From contig JAPLNB010000361.1 in the NCBI GenBank assembly GCA_026693085.1, forward strand, positions 1-64,000: a DNA stretch of 64,000 nt, given 5' to 3'. The number at the start of each line of letters is the position of its first letter. Positions within the stretch are counted from its first letter, which is position 1. The notes under the pieces are model-generated. The model made no database searches and was not told where the DNA came from. It was given only the letters and a program-made list of their open reading frames with translations. Origin of the DNA: Planctomycetota bacterium. Lineage in GTDB: Bacteria > Planctomycetota > Phycisphaerae > Tepidisphaerales > Tepidisphaeraceae. Shown here piece by piece: positions 9,136-17,451 of the stretch. A program made the translations under genes and the position numbers.

Positions 9136-9915
9136 CTACAGCCGCCGCAGATGAAACCCCCCATCCACATTGATCACTTCGCCGGTGCTGAACGGCAGCA
9201 GATCCTTGGCGATCGCCACCACCGCCTTGGCCACATCCTCCGGCTGCCCCCAACGGTGAATGGGCGTCAGGTCCTGCTGCAAAATCAGCTTGTCATACTT
9301 CGCCTTCACCGGCCCGGTCATATCCGTCGCGATCACTCCCGGCCGGATCTCGTAGACGCCGATGCCAAACTCGGCCAACCTCGCCGCATAGAGCTTGGTC
9401 ATCATCGCCAGCCCCGCCTTGGCGATGCAGTAATCCCCGCGGTTGACGCTTGCCGTGTAAGCACTGATGGACGAGACCGTCACGATCTTGGGGGCCATCA
9501 CCCCCCCCCGTTTGATCTGGTCGATCATCGCCTTGGCCACAATCTGCGTCAGGAAGTACGGCCCCTTGAGATTCACATTCATCAGCCGGTCAAACGACTC
9601 CTCCGACGCCTCCAGAATATCGGCCCGCACATCCGGCGCAACGCCCGCGTTGTTCACCAGCAGATTGATGCCCCCGAACGCCCTGCACGTCTGATCGACC
9701 AACTTATGCCGGTCCGAACCCCTCGCCACGTCCGCCTGCACGATGGCCGCCGTCCCCCCCGCCGCCTCGACCTCTTTGGCGACCTGCTCCGCCGCCTCGC
9801 GGTTCTGGTTGTAGTTGATGACAACGTTATAGCCTTCGCCGGCCAAGGCGATCGCAATTCCGCGGCCGATGCCGCGTGAAGCGCCGGTAATCAGAGCGAC
9901 GGGTCGAGTGGTCAT
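9136..9915 (-). CDS. 3-oxoacyl-ACP reductase-like SDR family oxidoreductase
   Basis: A 259-residue classical short-chain dehydrogenase. The nucleotide-binding motif is [18 protein letters not shown], followed by [12 protein letters not shown] (NNAG), a catalytic Ser in [12 protein letters not shown] and the YxxxK pair in [13 protein letters not shown]. The C-terminal [20 protein letters not shown] is typical of FabG-like proteins and sugar/polyol dehydrogenases. The reaction is NAD(P)H-dependent carbonyl reduction in the cytoplasm; the substrate cannot be told. The insertion [10 protein letters not shown] before the catalytic Ser is characteristic of 3-ketoacyl-ACP reductase-annotated planctomycete SDRs. 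It lies 21 bases upstream of the DUF4091 gene on the same strand, so the two may be co-transcribed and linked to sugar use. Confidence 0.85.
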   Translation of the reverse strand: MTTRPVALITGASRGIGRGIAIALAGEGYNVVINYNQNREAAEQVAKEVEAAGGTAAIVQADVARGSDRHKLVDQTCRAFGGINLLVNNAGVAPDVRADILEASEESFDRLMNVNLKGPYFLTQIVAKAMIDQIKRGGVMAPKIVTVSSISAYTASVNRGDYCIAKAGLAMMTKLYAARLAEFGIGVYEIRPGVIATDMTGPVKAKYDKLILQQDLTPIHRWGQPEDVAKAVVAIAKDLLPFSTGEVINVDGGFHLRRL

Positions 9916-9930
9916 GTGGGTTGCCAGTTG

Positions 9931-10746
9931 TCAGTTGCCAGTTATCAGCAAACGCCGGATGAGGATTATCGTACCATCGATGAGAATGTACCAGCCCATG
10001 AGGAAAGTGAGCACATAGACAATGCGTGAAAACAGCTTGTCGCTGATCCGCTTGTTCACGCAGAATCCAACCACCGCTCCTGCCGCCACCAGCGGCACGA
10101 ATTGCAGCGTAAACGGCAGCTTCGCATTGGCAAACTGATCGGCCAGGTAGTAGGCCGGCAGCTTCGCGGAGTTGAGGATGAAGAAATAGATCGCGCTGGT
10201 CCCCACGAAGACCTGCCGGTCAAGGCGCAGGGGCAGCAGATACATTGCGATGATGGGTCCGGCTGCGTGGGCCAGCGTCGATGAGACGCCGGCAAAGGCA
10301 CCCGTGCTGTGACTGCGCCAAGGCTCGGGCATCAGGTGCTGTTGCACCCCGTTGTATTGCCGCCACCAGTGAATCCCCACCAACACAATCGATTCAAAGC
10401 CAATCTCGATCCGCATCAGCGCATTAACCAGTTCCCTCTGCTGATGAAACCACCACAACAGCAATCCCCCCAGCACCACCCCCACCAGAGTCCCCGGCAA
10501 CAGGTGTTTGACGATGCTCAGCGAGAAAATCCGCCGATACTGATAGACCGCAATGAAATCCCCGATGACCAGCAGCGGCAAGAGCAACCCCAGCGCCGCC
10601 ACCGACCCCCGGCCGGAGATGTAGCCCATGGAAATTGCCGTCATCGGCACGATCATCAGCCCCACGCCGCTGCCGAAGCCCGATTTGGTGACGCCGATGA
10701 GAAAGATCGCGAAGAAGACGACGGCCCAAGCATACATCTCGCCCAT
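9931..10746 (-). CDS. TauE/SafE family permease
   Basis: An integral membrane protein of about 270 residues with two half-repeats. The first begins AVVFFAIFLIGVTKSGFGSG, the second carries GAFAGVSSTLAHAAGPIIAM; both G-rich motifs are hallmarks of TauE/SafE (sulfite/organosulfonate exporter-like) permeases. Around seven to eight hydrophobic helices are visible. The true start is ATG 10746 or 10737; a much longer open frame upstream is not coding, because it overlaps the divergent glycosyltransferase and lacks membrane-protein character. The substrate is unknown. It ends 15 bases before the SDR gene and could share its transcript. Confidence 0.85.
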   Translation of the reverse strand: MGEMYAWAVVFFAIFLIGVTKSGFGSGVGLMIVPMTAISMGYISGRGSVAALGLLLPLLVIGDFIAVYQYRRIFSLSIVKHLLPGTLVGVVLGGLLLWWFHQQRELVNALMRIEIGFESIVLVGIHWWRQYNGVQQHLMPEPWRSHSTGAFAGVSSTLAHAAGPIIAMYLLPLRLDRQVFVGTSAIYFFILNSAKLPAYYLADQFANAKLPFTLQFVPLVAAGAVVGFCVNKRISDKLFSRIVYVLTFLMGWYILIDGTIILIRRLLITGN

Positions 10747-10854
10747 GGGCGGGAAACGATACCGAACCAGGTGCACATTAACCAGTGCCACCAAGTCGCC
10801 GGTACCGGAGACCGCCTCGTCATTCTCTGCAGCCAAAGCTATACTTCGGTCCCA

Positions 10855-12534
10855 GTGGAAACTCCGACCAGCCAGCAACCTCCAGGCGTCCGCCGCGCCG
10901 GGTACGATAATCGCGTCATCCTGCTGATCCTCTGGCTCATCGCCGGCCTGCTTCTGGTCGGGTTTAATGGCCGCGTCCCCCTGGAACGCACACAGGAGGC
11001 CCGTGTGCTTCAGACCGCGCGCGAAATGCTCGGCGGCGACTTTCGCGAGTGGCTCATCCCGCATCTCAACGGCCGCATTCGCCTGGAAAAGCCGCCGCTG
11101 GCTTATTGGCTCACCGCCACTTCCTACCACTTCTTCGGCACCACCGTGTGGGCCGGCCGCCTCCCCATGGCTCTGATCGGCTGCTTCACCCTCGCCCTGA
11201 CCTACGCCTTCGCCCGCCGTCTATTCAATTCCCGCACCGCCCTCTTCTCAGCCGCCGCACTGCTCAGTTCGCTCCTCTTCAACCGCTACAGGTCGCTCGC
11301 CGAGACCGACATTCCCGTAACCTTCTTCGTCACTGCCGCCATCTTCTTCATCTACCTCGCCTGGGATCGGGACGCCGACGCTCCAGCCGAGCCAAACCTC
11401 GCAGCAAGCTCCAGCTATCCCTATCATCACCTCGCCGCCGTCGCGATCGCGCTGGCCATTCTCGCCAAAGGCCCCCCCGGCCTCTTCCCGCTGCTCTTCC
11501 TGCTCGCGTTGGCCGCCACCACCCGCCGCTGGCGCCTCCTGTCCGGCTTCCTCCTCTGCGGCGCCTCGCTCACCCTGCTCGCCATCGCGATCCCCTGGTT
11601 CATCTTCGTCGGCCAAAGCCCCGAATCCGCCGTCATCAAAACCGAAGCCTCCATGCTCCTCACCGGCTTCGGCCACAAACGCCCCTTCTGGTTCTACCTC
11701 GCCGAGGTCTTGCCCACCGCCACCCTCCCCTGGATCGGCTTCCTCATTCTCGCGTTCATCGCCGCCATCCCGCAATTCAAATCCAGCCTCTCCCTCCGCA
11801 CCGTTCTCCTTTGGATCCTGATCATCTTCCTCCCCCTCACGTGCATCGGGCAGAAACAAGACCACTATTTTCTCCCCCTCATGCCCCCCCTGATGATCCT
11901 CGTCGGGTACCTGCTCGACCGTGCCATCTCCGCGGCCGACGTCAGACTCACCCGCGGCACCGCCCTGATCCTCTTCTGCACCGCGCTCGTCGCCCTCCTG
12001 GCCACCCCCGCGCCCCTCATCGCCGCCCACGAACTCCGCGGCCACATCACCCCCATCGACATCGCTTTCTCCGCACTGCTCCTCATCACCAGCGCCACCG
12101 TCCTGCTGATCCATCATCGCAAAGGATTGCCCCTTTCCACACCCGCCCTCCTCGCCGCGGCTTGCCTGCTCATCCCCATCACCTTCGCCCTCTGGGCCCC
12201 GACGCTTCAGAAGACCACGCGCCTCGATCTCGCCCGCCAAATCCAATCCGCCTTCCCCAACCACCCCTACGCTTTCTGGCAAGCCGAAAGCCTCACCCTC
12301 TCCTATCACCTCGGCCGCCCCGTTCCGCTCTACACCGAAGCGCCCGAGCTCGCCGACGCCCTGCGCAAGCAACCCAACTTGATTGTCATCTTCGACAAGG
12401 GCAAAAAGAAAGACCAGCCCGCCCCACCGGGCATGTCCGAGCAAATGCGCATCCCCGCCGACCGCGACATGATCGCCGTCTATCGCCTCACCAGTCCAAC
12501 GTCCCCCGCCACGCAGCCGTCAGCTCCTCAATAG
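10855..12534 (+). CDS. ArnT-like (GT39/GT83) membrane glycosyltransferase
   Basis: A multi-spanning glycosyltransferase of about 559 residues of the dolichyl-phosphate-mannose/ArnT type. These enzymes use a polyprenyl-phosphate sugar and act on the periplasmic side, for instance on lipid A or proteins. The first helix (LLILWLIAGLLLVGFN) is followed by GRVPLERTQEARVLQTAREM, which replaces the usual DE(T/A)RY loop acidic motif, then EKPPLAYWLTATSYHFFG, a very typical family signature. Many further transmembrane helices and a soluble C-terminal tail follow. No ATG is suitable; GTG 10855 begins just before the first helix. The 3' end overlaps the end of convergent purL by 47 bases. Confidence 0.85.
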   Translation: METPTSQQPPGVRRAGYDNRVILLILWLIAGLLLVGFNGRVPLERTQEARVLQTAREMLGGDFREWLIPHLNGRIRLEKPPLAYWLTATSYHFFGTTVWAGRLPMALIGCFTLALTYAFARRLFNSRTALFSAAALLSSLLFNRYRSLAETDIPVTFFVTAAIFFIYLAWDRDADAPAEPNLAASSSYPYHHLAAVAIALAILAKGPPGLFPLLFLLALAATTRRWRLLSGFLLCGASLTLLAIAIPWFIFVGQSPESAVIKTEASMLLTGFGHKRPFWFYLAEVLPTATLPWIGFLILAFIAAIPQFKSSLSLRTVLLWILIIFLPLTCIGQKQDHYFLPLMPPLMILVGYLLDRAISAADVRLTRGTALILFCTALVALLATPAPLIAAHELRGHITPIDIAFSALLLITSATVLLIHHRKGLPLSTPALLAAACLLIPITFALWAPTLQKTTRLDLARQIQSAFPNHPYAFWQAESLTLSYHLGRPVPLYTEAPELADALRKQPNLIVIFDKGKKKDQPAPPGMSEQMRIPADRDMIAVYRLTSPTSPATQPSAPQ

Positions 12535-15343
12535 AAACCCGGAACCGATCAGCACCATTGCCGCCCTCGGTCAACTCGGCTTTTTCCGTCACGCCCCCCA
12601 CAACCCGCACCTCCACGCCATCCGGACACCGCGGCAACGCCGGCACATGCCCGTTCGTCGCGTTGAACTCAACCAGATACTTCCCCTGACACTCATCAAA
12701 CGGCCCGCGCCCCAGCACGCTCAAATCCAAGCTCAACCCCAACCCCGACGCAATGCACATCTCCGCCGCCGCCACCAGCACCCCGCCGTCGCTCACGTCA
12801 TGGCAACTCAAAATCGCCCCCGAGCGGATCGCCTCCGCCATGAACCGATGCACCGCCGCCAGCGACTTCAGATCCGGATGCAGCCCATGTGGCCGAACCA
12901 GCCCAAACGTGCTCCCATCCTTCTTCAAATCCATCGTCACGCACTTCCGCACATCCTCGATCACCGCAATCGCGCTGATCAGGAGCGTGTTCGGTATGCG
13001 GATGACCTCCTTGGTCTCCTGGTTGGTGAACTGGTTGTTAAGACTATCCTTGCCCGATATGAAGGGGATACCGTAGATCTTGGCCGCGTCGTAGCACGCC
13101 TCGCACGCCCGGACCAACGCCCCGGTCGTCACTTCATCCTCAACACTTGGCCAGCAGAAGTTGTCGAGGATCGCAATCTTCGCCGGGTCCGCCCCGACCG
13201 CCACCACATTCCGCACGGCCTCGTCGATCGATGCGATCGCCATGTCATAGGGGTCCTCGACCTGCGGCGACATTCCGCAACCGATCGCGATACCCCGGTA
13301 TCCGTCCAGCTTCGGCCGCAACACCGCCGCGTCCGATGGCCCCACCTGCTTCGGCCCCGTCAACGGCTTGATCACCGACCCGCCCTGCACCTCGTGATCG
13401 TACTGCCGAATAATCCAATGCTTCGACGCGATGTTCGGCTGCGCCAGCATCGCCAGCAGCCGTTCCTTCGTGGCACGGGCATCATGCCCGTGCGCCCCGG
13501 AGTTGTGCTTGCTCACAGTCCGCTTCGTCGCCACCGCCTTCAGGTGCCGCTTCGGCAAGCCATGGTGCAGGAAATCCATCGACAGCCGCCCCACTTCGGT
13601 CGCGGCATACGTCAGGATCAACTCCGCTCCGTCGGTCCCGAAATACCCGATGACCGTCGCCTCGACATCCTCTCCCGCCGACAGATCGAGCACCTCTTTC
13701 ACGTTCTCCTGCGGCACGGCCAGCACCATTCGCTCCTGCGCCTCGGAAATCCAGATCTCGTCATACCGCAGTCCCGCATATTTCAGCGGCACCTTGTCCA
13801 ACTCCACGAACGCCCCCAGCTTTTGGCCCATCTCCCCCACCGCCGACGACAATCCCCCCGCCCCGCAGTCCGTAATCGCGGTATACAACCCCCGATCCCG
13901 CGCCTGCAACACCACATCCGTCATCTTCTTTTCGGTGATGGCATTGCCGATCTGCACCGCATGCGAGAACTCATCCGCGTGGGTATTTGTCAGCTCGGCC
14001 GACGAAAACGTCGCCCCGTGAATCCCGTCCCGCCCCGTCCTGCCCCCGATCACCACAATCGCATCGCCCTTCCGCGACTGCTTCTGGATCATGTTCCGCG
14101 GAATCAGCCCCACGCACCCGCAGAACACCAGCGGATTCCCCAGATAGCGATTATCGAAATACACCGCCCCATTCACCGTCGGAATCCCCATCCGATTGCC
14201 ATAATCCCGCACCCCCGCCACCACCTGCCGTAGAATCCGCTTCGGATGAATCACGCCATTCGGCAGCTTCTCCCGGTCATAATCCGGATACCCCACGCAG
14301 AATACATCCGTATTCGCGATGGGCTTGGCCGCCAGCCCCGTCCCCAAAATATCCCGAATCACTCCCCCAATCCCCGTCGCACTCCCACCATAAGGCTCAA
14401 TCGCGCTCGGATGATTGTGCGTCTCCACCTTGAAACAAACCGCATCCCGATCGTCAAACACGATCACCCCCGCATTATCCACAAACACCGACAGACAAAA
14501 CTCCCCCCCGGAACCCGAAACCCGGGACCCGGAACCCGATTCCATCAGCTCCATCGTGCTCTTGAAGATCGTGTCCTTGATCAGATTGCCATAGTGCCGC
14601 CGCTCGACCACTTTCCCCGCCTCATCCTTCACCTCAAGATCCACGGCACTCTTCAGCGTCTTGTGTACGCAGTGCTCCGACCAGGTCTGCGCCAGCGTCT
14701 CCAACTCCACATCCGTCGGCTCGCGCCCCGCCTGCTGGTAATAGGCCTGGATCGCCTTCATCTCCGGCAGCGACAAAAACAGATGCCCCTCCCGGCTGAG
14801 CTTGGCAAGCTGCCCATCGTCCAACCCGCGAATCGACGCATGCCGCAAATTCAACCGATAACCGTGACCAGCCGGAAATGCCTTCGGAACAAACGCCTCA
14901 AAATTCACCGACTCGACCACGCCGTTCGCCAGCACACGGTTGGCAATCCGCTTCAGCTCTTCGCGCGCAACGGTGCCCTCGATCAAATAGGCCCGCCCCG
15001 TCCGCACCTCGCGAACGCTCAGCCCCATGTCCCGTATCGCCATCTCCGTCGATGCCGCCACCGGGTCCATGACCCCCGGCTTCAAATGCACTTCAATCCG
15101 GCTTTTCCCCTTGTCCGCTGGCTTTCTCGCCACCCATTCCGCCCGCTCCACCACCGGGTCCGCCAGCAATTCCCCCGCCACGCGCGCAATCTGCTCGCGC
15201 GTCGCATCGGTATCAATCAGGAAAATCCTCGCCGTCTCGATCGCCCCTACGTTCATCCCGAATTCCGCTATCTGATGCCGTACCGACTCCCCCAGCGGGT
15301 CGATTCCGTTCCCAGCGACCTTCACGTCAATGCGATAGATCAT
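12488..15343 (-). CDS. purL: Phosphoribosylformylglycinamidine synthase with two N-terminal PurS-like domains
   Basis: This enzyme makes FGAM from FGAR, ATP and ammonia in purine synthesis. The large part is small-type PurL: VETHNHPSAIEPYGGSATGI, then GGLSSAVGEM, NIASKHWIIRQYDHEVQGGS and SGKDSLNNQF, all conserved. The N-terminus has two tandem PurS-like modules (about residues 1-75 with YRIDVKVAGNG, and about 82-150 with IEVHLKPGVMDP), normally supplied by a separate small subunit. No glutaminase (PurQ) domain is present, so PurQ must be encoded elsewhere. ATG 15343 gives 951 residues. A palindromic repeat is inserted in frame between the two PurL halves, encoding GAHGHDARA. The 3' end overlaps the convergent glycosyltransferase. 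Confidence 0.95.
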   Translation of the reverse strand: MIYRIDVKVAGNGIDPLGESVRHQIAEFGMNVGAIETARIFLIDTDATREQIARVAGELLADPVVERAEWVARKPADKGKSRIEVHLKPGVMDPVAASTEMAIRDMGLSVREVRTGRAYLIEGTVAREELKRIANRVLANGVVESVNFEAFVPKAFPAGHGYRLNLRHASIRGLDDGQLAKLSREGHLFLSLPEMKAIQAYYQQAGREPTDVELETLAQTWSEHCVHKTLKSAVDLEVKDEAGKVVERRHYGNLIKDTIFKSTMELMESGSGSRVSGSGGEFCLSVFVDNAGVIVFDDRDAVCFKVETHNHPSAIEPYGGSATGIGGVIRDILGTGLAAKPIANTDVFCVGYPDYDREKLPNGVIHPKRILRQVVAGVRDYGNRMGIPTVNGAVYFDNRYLGNPLVFCGCVGLIPRNMIQKQSRKGDAIVVIGGRTGRDGIHGATFSSAELTNTHADEFSHAVQIGNAITEKKMTDVVLQARDRGLYTAITDCGAGGLSSAVGEMGQKLGAFVELDKVPLKYAGLRYDEIWISEAQERMVLAVPQENVKEVLDLSAGEDVEATVIGYFGTDGAELILTYAATEVGRLSMDFLHHGLPKRHLKAVATKRTVSKHNSGAHGHDARATKERLLAMLAQPNIASKHWIIRQYDHEVQGGSVIKPLTGPKQVGPSDAAVLRPKLDGYRGIAIGCGMSPQVEDPYDMAIASIDEAVRNVVAVGADPAKIAILDNFCWPSVEDEVTTGALVRACEACYDAAKIYGIPFISGKDSLNNQFTNQETKEVIRIPNTLLISAIAVIEDVRKCVTMDLKKDGSTFGLVRPHGLHPDLKSLAAVHRFMAEAIRSGAILSCHDVSDGGVLVAAAEMCIASGLGLSLDLSVLGRGPFDECQGKYLVEFNATNGHVPALPRCPDGVEVRVVGGVTEKAELTEGGNGADRFRVSIEELTAAWRGTLDW
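13473..13493. repeat. REP-like perfect palindrome inside purL
   Basis: The 21 bases form a perfect inverted repeat with half-site GCACGGGCAT, a single C at the centre and ATGCCCGTGC. It lies in frame within the variable linker of PurL and is translated as part of GAHGHDARA. The unit looks like a dispersed planctomycete palindromic repeat that has been accommodated in coding sequence; that identification is from memory. I saw no second copy in the window. Confidence 0.7.
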
Positions 15344-15395
15344 GCCGCGGGATTGTAGCGATTGCCCCACGGAATTGAATCACTCCGTTCCTACC

Positions 15396-16478
15396 TCACA
15401 CACGCGCCAGCTTCCCCAGCAATTCCATCGACTCCCCAAACACCGCCATCGGCGAGATCCGCGTCATGCAACGGTGATCCAGCGGACACTTCTTCTTCTG
15501 GCAAGGCCCGCAGAACACATTCACCGCCACCTTTCGCTCCTTCGCGAAATTCGTCTCCGACCACTCCGGATGGGTCGGCCCAAAAATCGTTACCACCGGC
15601 ACGTCAAACGCCGTCGCCATGTGCCGCGGCCCCGTATCGTTCGTCACCAACAGATCGCACCGGCGAACCATCTCCTTCAAACTCCCCAAATCGATCCCCT
15701 TATTGGAAAGATCCACAGCCGCGTGCTTCATGTGCCGCTGCACCGCATCGATGATCCGCCGATCCCGCGGCGACCCGCTTAACAACACCGTCGCCCCGAA
15801 TTCATCAATAAACCGATCCGCCAACTGCGCGAAATTCTCCGGCAGCCAGCACTTGGCCACCCCGTACTGCGCCCCAGGGTTCAGCATGATCAGGGGCTTG
15901 CCGCTCCGCGACGCCGGCCGGATCATCGCCGCGTCCAGCCCGCACCGCTCCAAAACCTTCACCCCCGCATTCCGCTCCGCCTCCGTCACAAACAGTTCCA
16001 GCTTCAAATCCCGGCTTCGCGACCCCAGGTATTGCGAAACGCCAAAGTAATACCGCACAATCGGCGTTGGCAGAAATTTTCCCCGCTCCTTCGCCGGCAA
16101 CAGCTTGTCCGTCAACAAGAACCCCCGCCCATCCCGCTCATACCCCACAATCCGCTTGATCTTCGCCGCCTTGCAAATCAGCGCACTCTTGAACGAATTC
16201 GGCAGCACAATCGCCAAATCAAACTTCCCCGCCCGCAGCCGCCCCGCCAGGTCAAACAGCCCCCGCCCGGCCTTCCCGGCGCTTTTCCCCGTCCGGTAGG
16301 TTATCAGCCGATCCCACCACGGCATGCCGGTATAGATTGACTTCACATACCGCCGCAACAGGTAGCTGATGTGCGTATCGGGATACAGCTCGCGCATCGC
16401 CCGCAGCGTCGGGCTTGCCATCACCGCATCACCAACCCAATTGGGCTGAACAATCAGAATCCTCTGTGGGTCCGACAT
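15396..16478 (-). CDS. waaF: ADP-heptose:LPS heptosyltransferase (GT9)
   Basis: A 360-residue GT9 glycosyltransferase that adds heptose from ADP-heptose to the LPS inner core on the cytoplasmic face of the inner membrane. The N-terminus ILIVQPNWVGDAVMASPTLR is the typical acceptor-domain start. The C-terminal donor domain shows LIMLNPGAQYGVAKCWLPEN and LLVTNDTGPRHMATAFDVPV, close to the conserved GA.YG.AK.WP and DTGP.H.A motifs, followed by TIFGPTHPEWS. These favour heptosyltransferase II over other GT9 enzymes. ATG 16478 is chosen over an in-frame TTG at 16481. Together with kdsB it supports a lipopolysaccharide-bearing cell. Confidence 0.9.
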   Translation of the reverse strand: MSDPQRILIVQPNWVGDAVMASPTLRAMRELYPDTHISYLLRRYVKSIYTGMPWWDRLITYRTGKSAGKAGRGLFDLAGRLRAGKFDLAIVLPNSFKSALICKAAKIKRIVGYERDGRGFLLTDKLLPAKERGKFLPTPIVRYYFGVSQYLGSRSRDLKLELFVTEAERNAGVKVLERCGLDAAMIRPASRSGKPLIMLNPGAQYGVAKCWLPENFAQLADRFIDEFGATVLLSGSPRDRRIIDAVQRHMKHAAVDLSNKGIDLGSLKEMVRRCDLLVTNDTGPRHMATAFDVPVVTIFGPTHPEWSETNFAKERKVAVNVFCGPCQKKKCPLDHRCMTRISPMAVFGESMELLGKLARV

Positions 16479-16509
16479 CAACCCCAGTATACCGCCCGGC
16501 CCGGTGCTG

Positions 16510-17163
16510 TCACGGCTTGGGATTGGGAGGATTGCGGCCGGCCTGCAGGTCCTTGATGATCCGCTCCGCCTCTGCCTTCACGACCCACTCTACATGCCCA
16601 TCCCCAAAAAGCACATTGATCCGCGCCTTCTCATGGTGATCGAGAATCTCATACGCCACCACCGTATCGGGAGGAACGGATGTCGTCATCCCCGCCCCCA
16701 GATACACATACGAGCAATGGCCCTTCTTGCCGAGCTCCGCGAGCATCGCCTGCGTGGTCGGTCCCGTCGCCCGCTTATCGTTGCTCGCCGGACAAACAAA
16801 CACCTCCGGATTCAGATCCACATCCGTGATCAGCACCTCAAGCCGGGGCGGGAACTTCCCTCCCCTGTCATTGGCATACAACATGATCCCCTGCCCGATC
16901 TGCCGCAAGTTTGATGCACATTTTACCTGATTCGCTAGAGCCAGCCCCCGCTCTCTGGGGCTCTCGCTTGGCATATCGACGCGAACCACTGACTCCTTCC
17001 GGATCCTGCTTAGGACACTGACAAGTGCAATCAACAGAGCCAGCCCCACAACCACCCCCAACAACACCTTCCAAATCCGGAACTCGGGCTGGCTCGCCTC
17101 GCGCTGCGGCGTCGCGTCCTTCACCGGCTCCACAGATCCACGCTCAGGCAAATCGGGTTGCAT
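16510..17163 (-). CDS. Membrane-anchored protein related to the prepilin-like DG-signature family
   Basis: A protein of 217 residues. A polar N-terminus is followed by one membrane helix (VLLGVVVGLALLIALVSVL) in place of the usual prepilin leader, so there is no cleavage motif. The exterior part keeps CASNLRQIGQGIMLYANDRG and ends with INVLFGDGHVEWV, both shared with the pseudopilin-like proteins of this window. ATG 17163 has GAGG at six bases and overlaps the stop codon of the small ORF before it as TGATG, so the two are probably translationally coupled. Function unknown. A longer in-frame extension upstream to 17379 is not used, because it runs through that small ORF. Confidence 0.75.
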   Translation of the reverse strand: MQPDLPERGSVEPVKDATPQREASQPEFRIWKVLLGVVVGLALLIALVSVLSRIRKESVVRVDMPSESPRERGLALANQVKCASNLRQIGQGIMLYANDRGGKFPPRLEVLITDVDLNPEVFVCPASNDKRATGPTTQAMLAELGKKGHCSYVYLGAGMTTSVPPDTVVAYEILDHHEKARINVLFGDGHVEWVVKAEAERIIKDLQAGRNPPNPKP

Positions 17164-17342
17164 CACTGTCCTCGCATCGTCGTCGGCCGAGTCGCCGACG
17201 GAACAAACGTCTTCGGGGGATTGATCCCCGCCTTCAGTTCCGCCAGGGCAGATCGAGCCGTTCGCCCATCCCCCCACTCTACCTGCCCATCCGCAAAAAG
17301 CAAATGAATGCCATATGCCGCGTGGTTTTCCGCCATGGACAT
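17163..17342 (-). CDS. Short ORF carrying the DG C-terminal signature; remnant or mini-protein
   Basis: A 59-residue frame starting MSMAENHAAYGIHLLFADGQ and continuing VEWGDGRTARSALAEL up to a TGA that overlaps the next start as TGATG. HLLFADGQVEW matches the INVLFGDGHVEW end of the following gene, so this is the C-terminal module of a related protein. In-frame homologous-looking sequence (VELDEWLAARLARSCFA) continues upstream of the ATG to a stop codon at about 17380, but without a start codon. The simplest reading is that a second copy of the family lost its front part, while the coupling to the next gene was kept. Confidence 0.55.
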   Translation of the reverse strand: MSMAENHAAYGIHLLFADGQVEWGDGRTARSALAELKAGINPPKTFVPSATRPTTMRGQ

Positions 17343-17451
17343 CGCAAAGCAAGAGCGGGCGAGTCTCGCCGCGAGCCATTCATCCAGCTCGACAGAAGCC
17401 TCGCCCTCTCATCACAAAGGCGTTGGCCAAAGTACTAGTGAAAACTCCCAC

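Noticed and set aside
10747-11130. N-terminal extension of the TauE/SafE permease
   Set aside because: Polar and atypical, and overlaps the divergent glycosyltransferase; the membrane protein clearly starts at 10746/10737.
11049-12689. 546-codon open frame on the + strand, Pro/Arg/His-rich
   Set aside because: Out-of-frame shadow of the ArnT-like glycosyltransferase; composition is typical of a +1 frame in GC-rich DNA.
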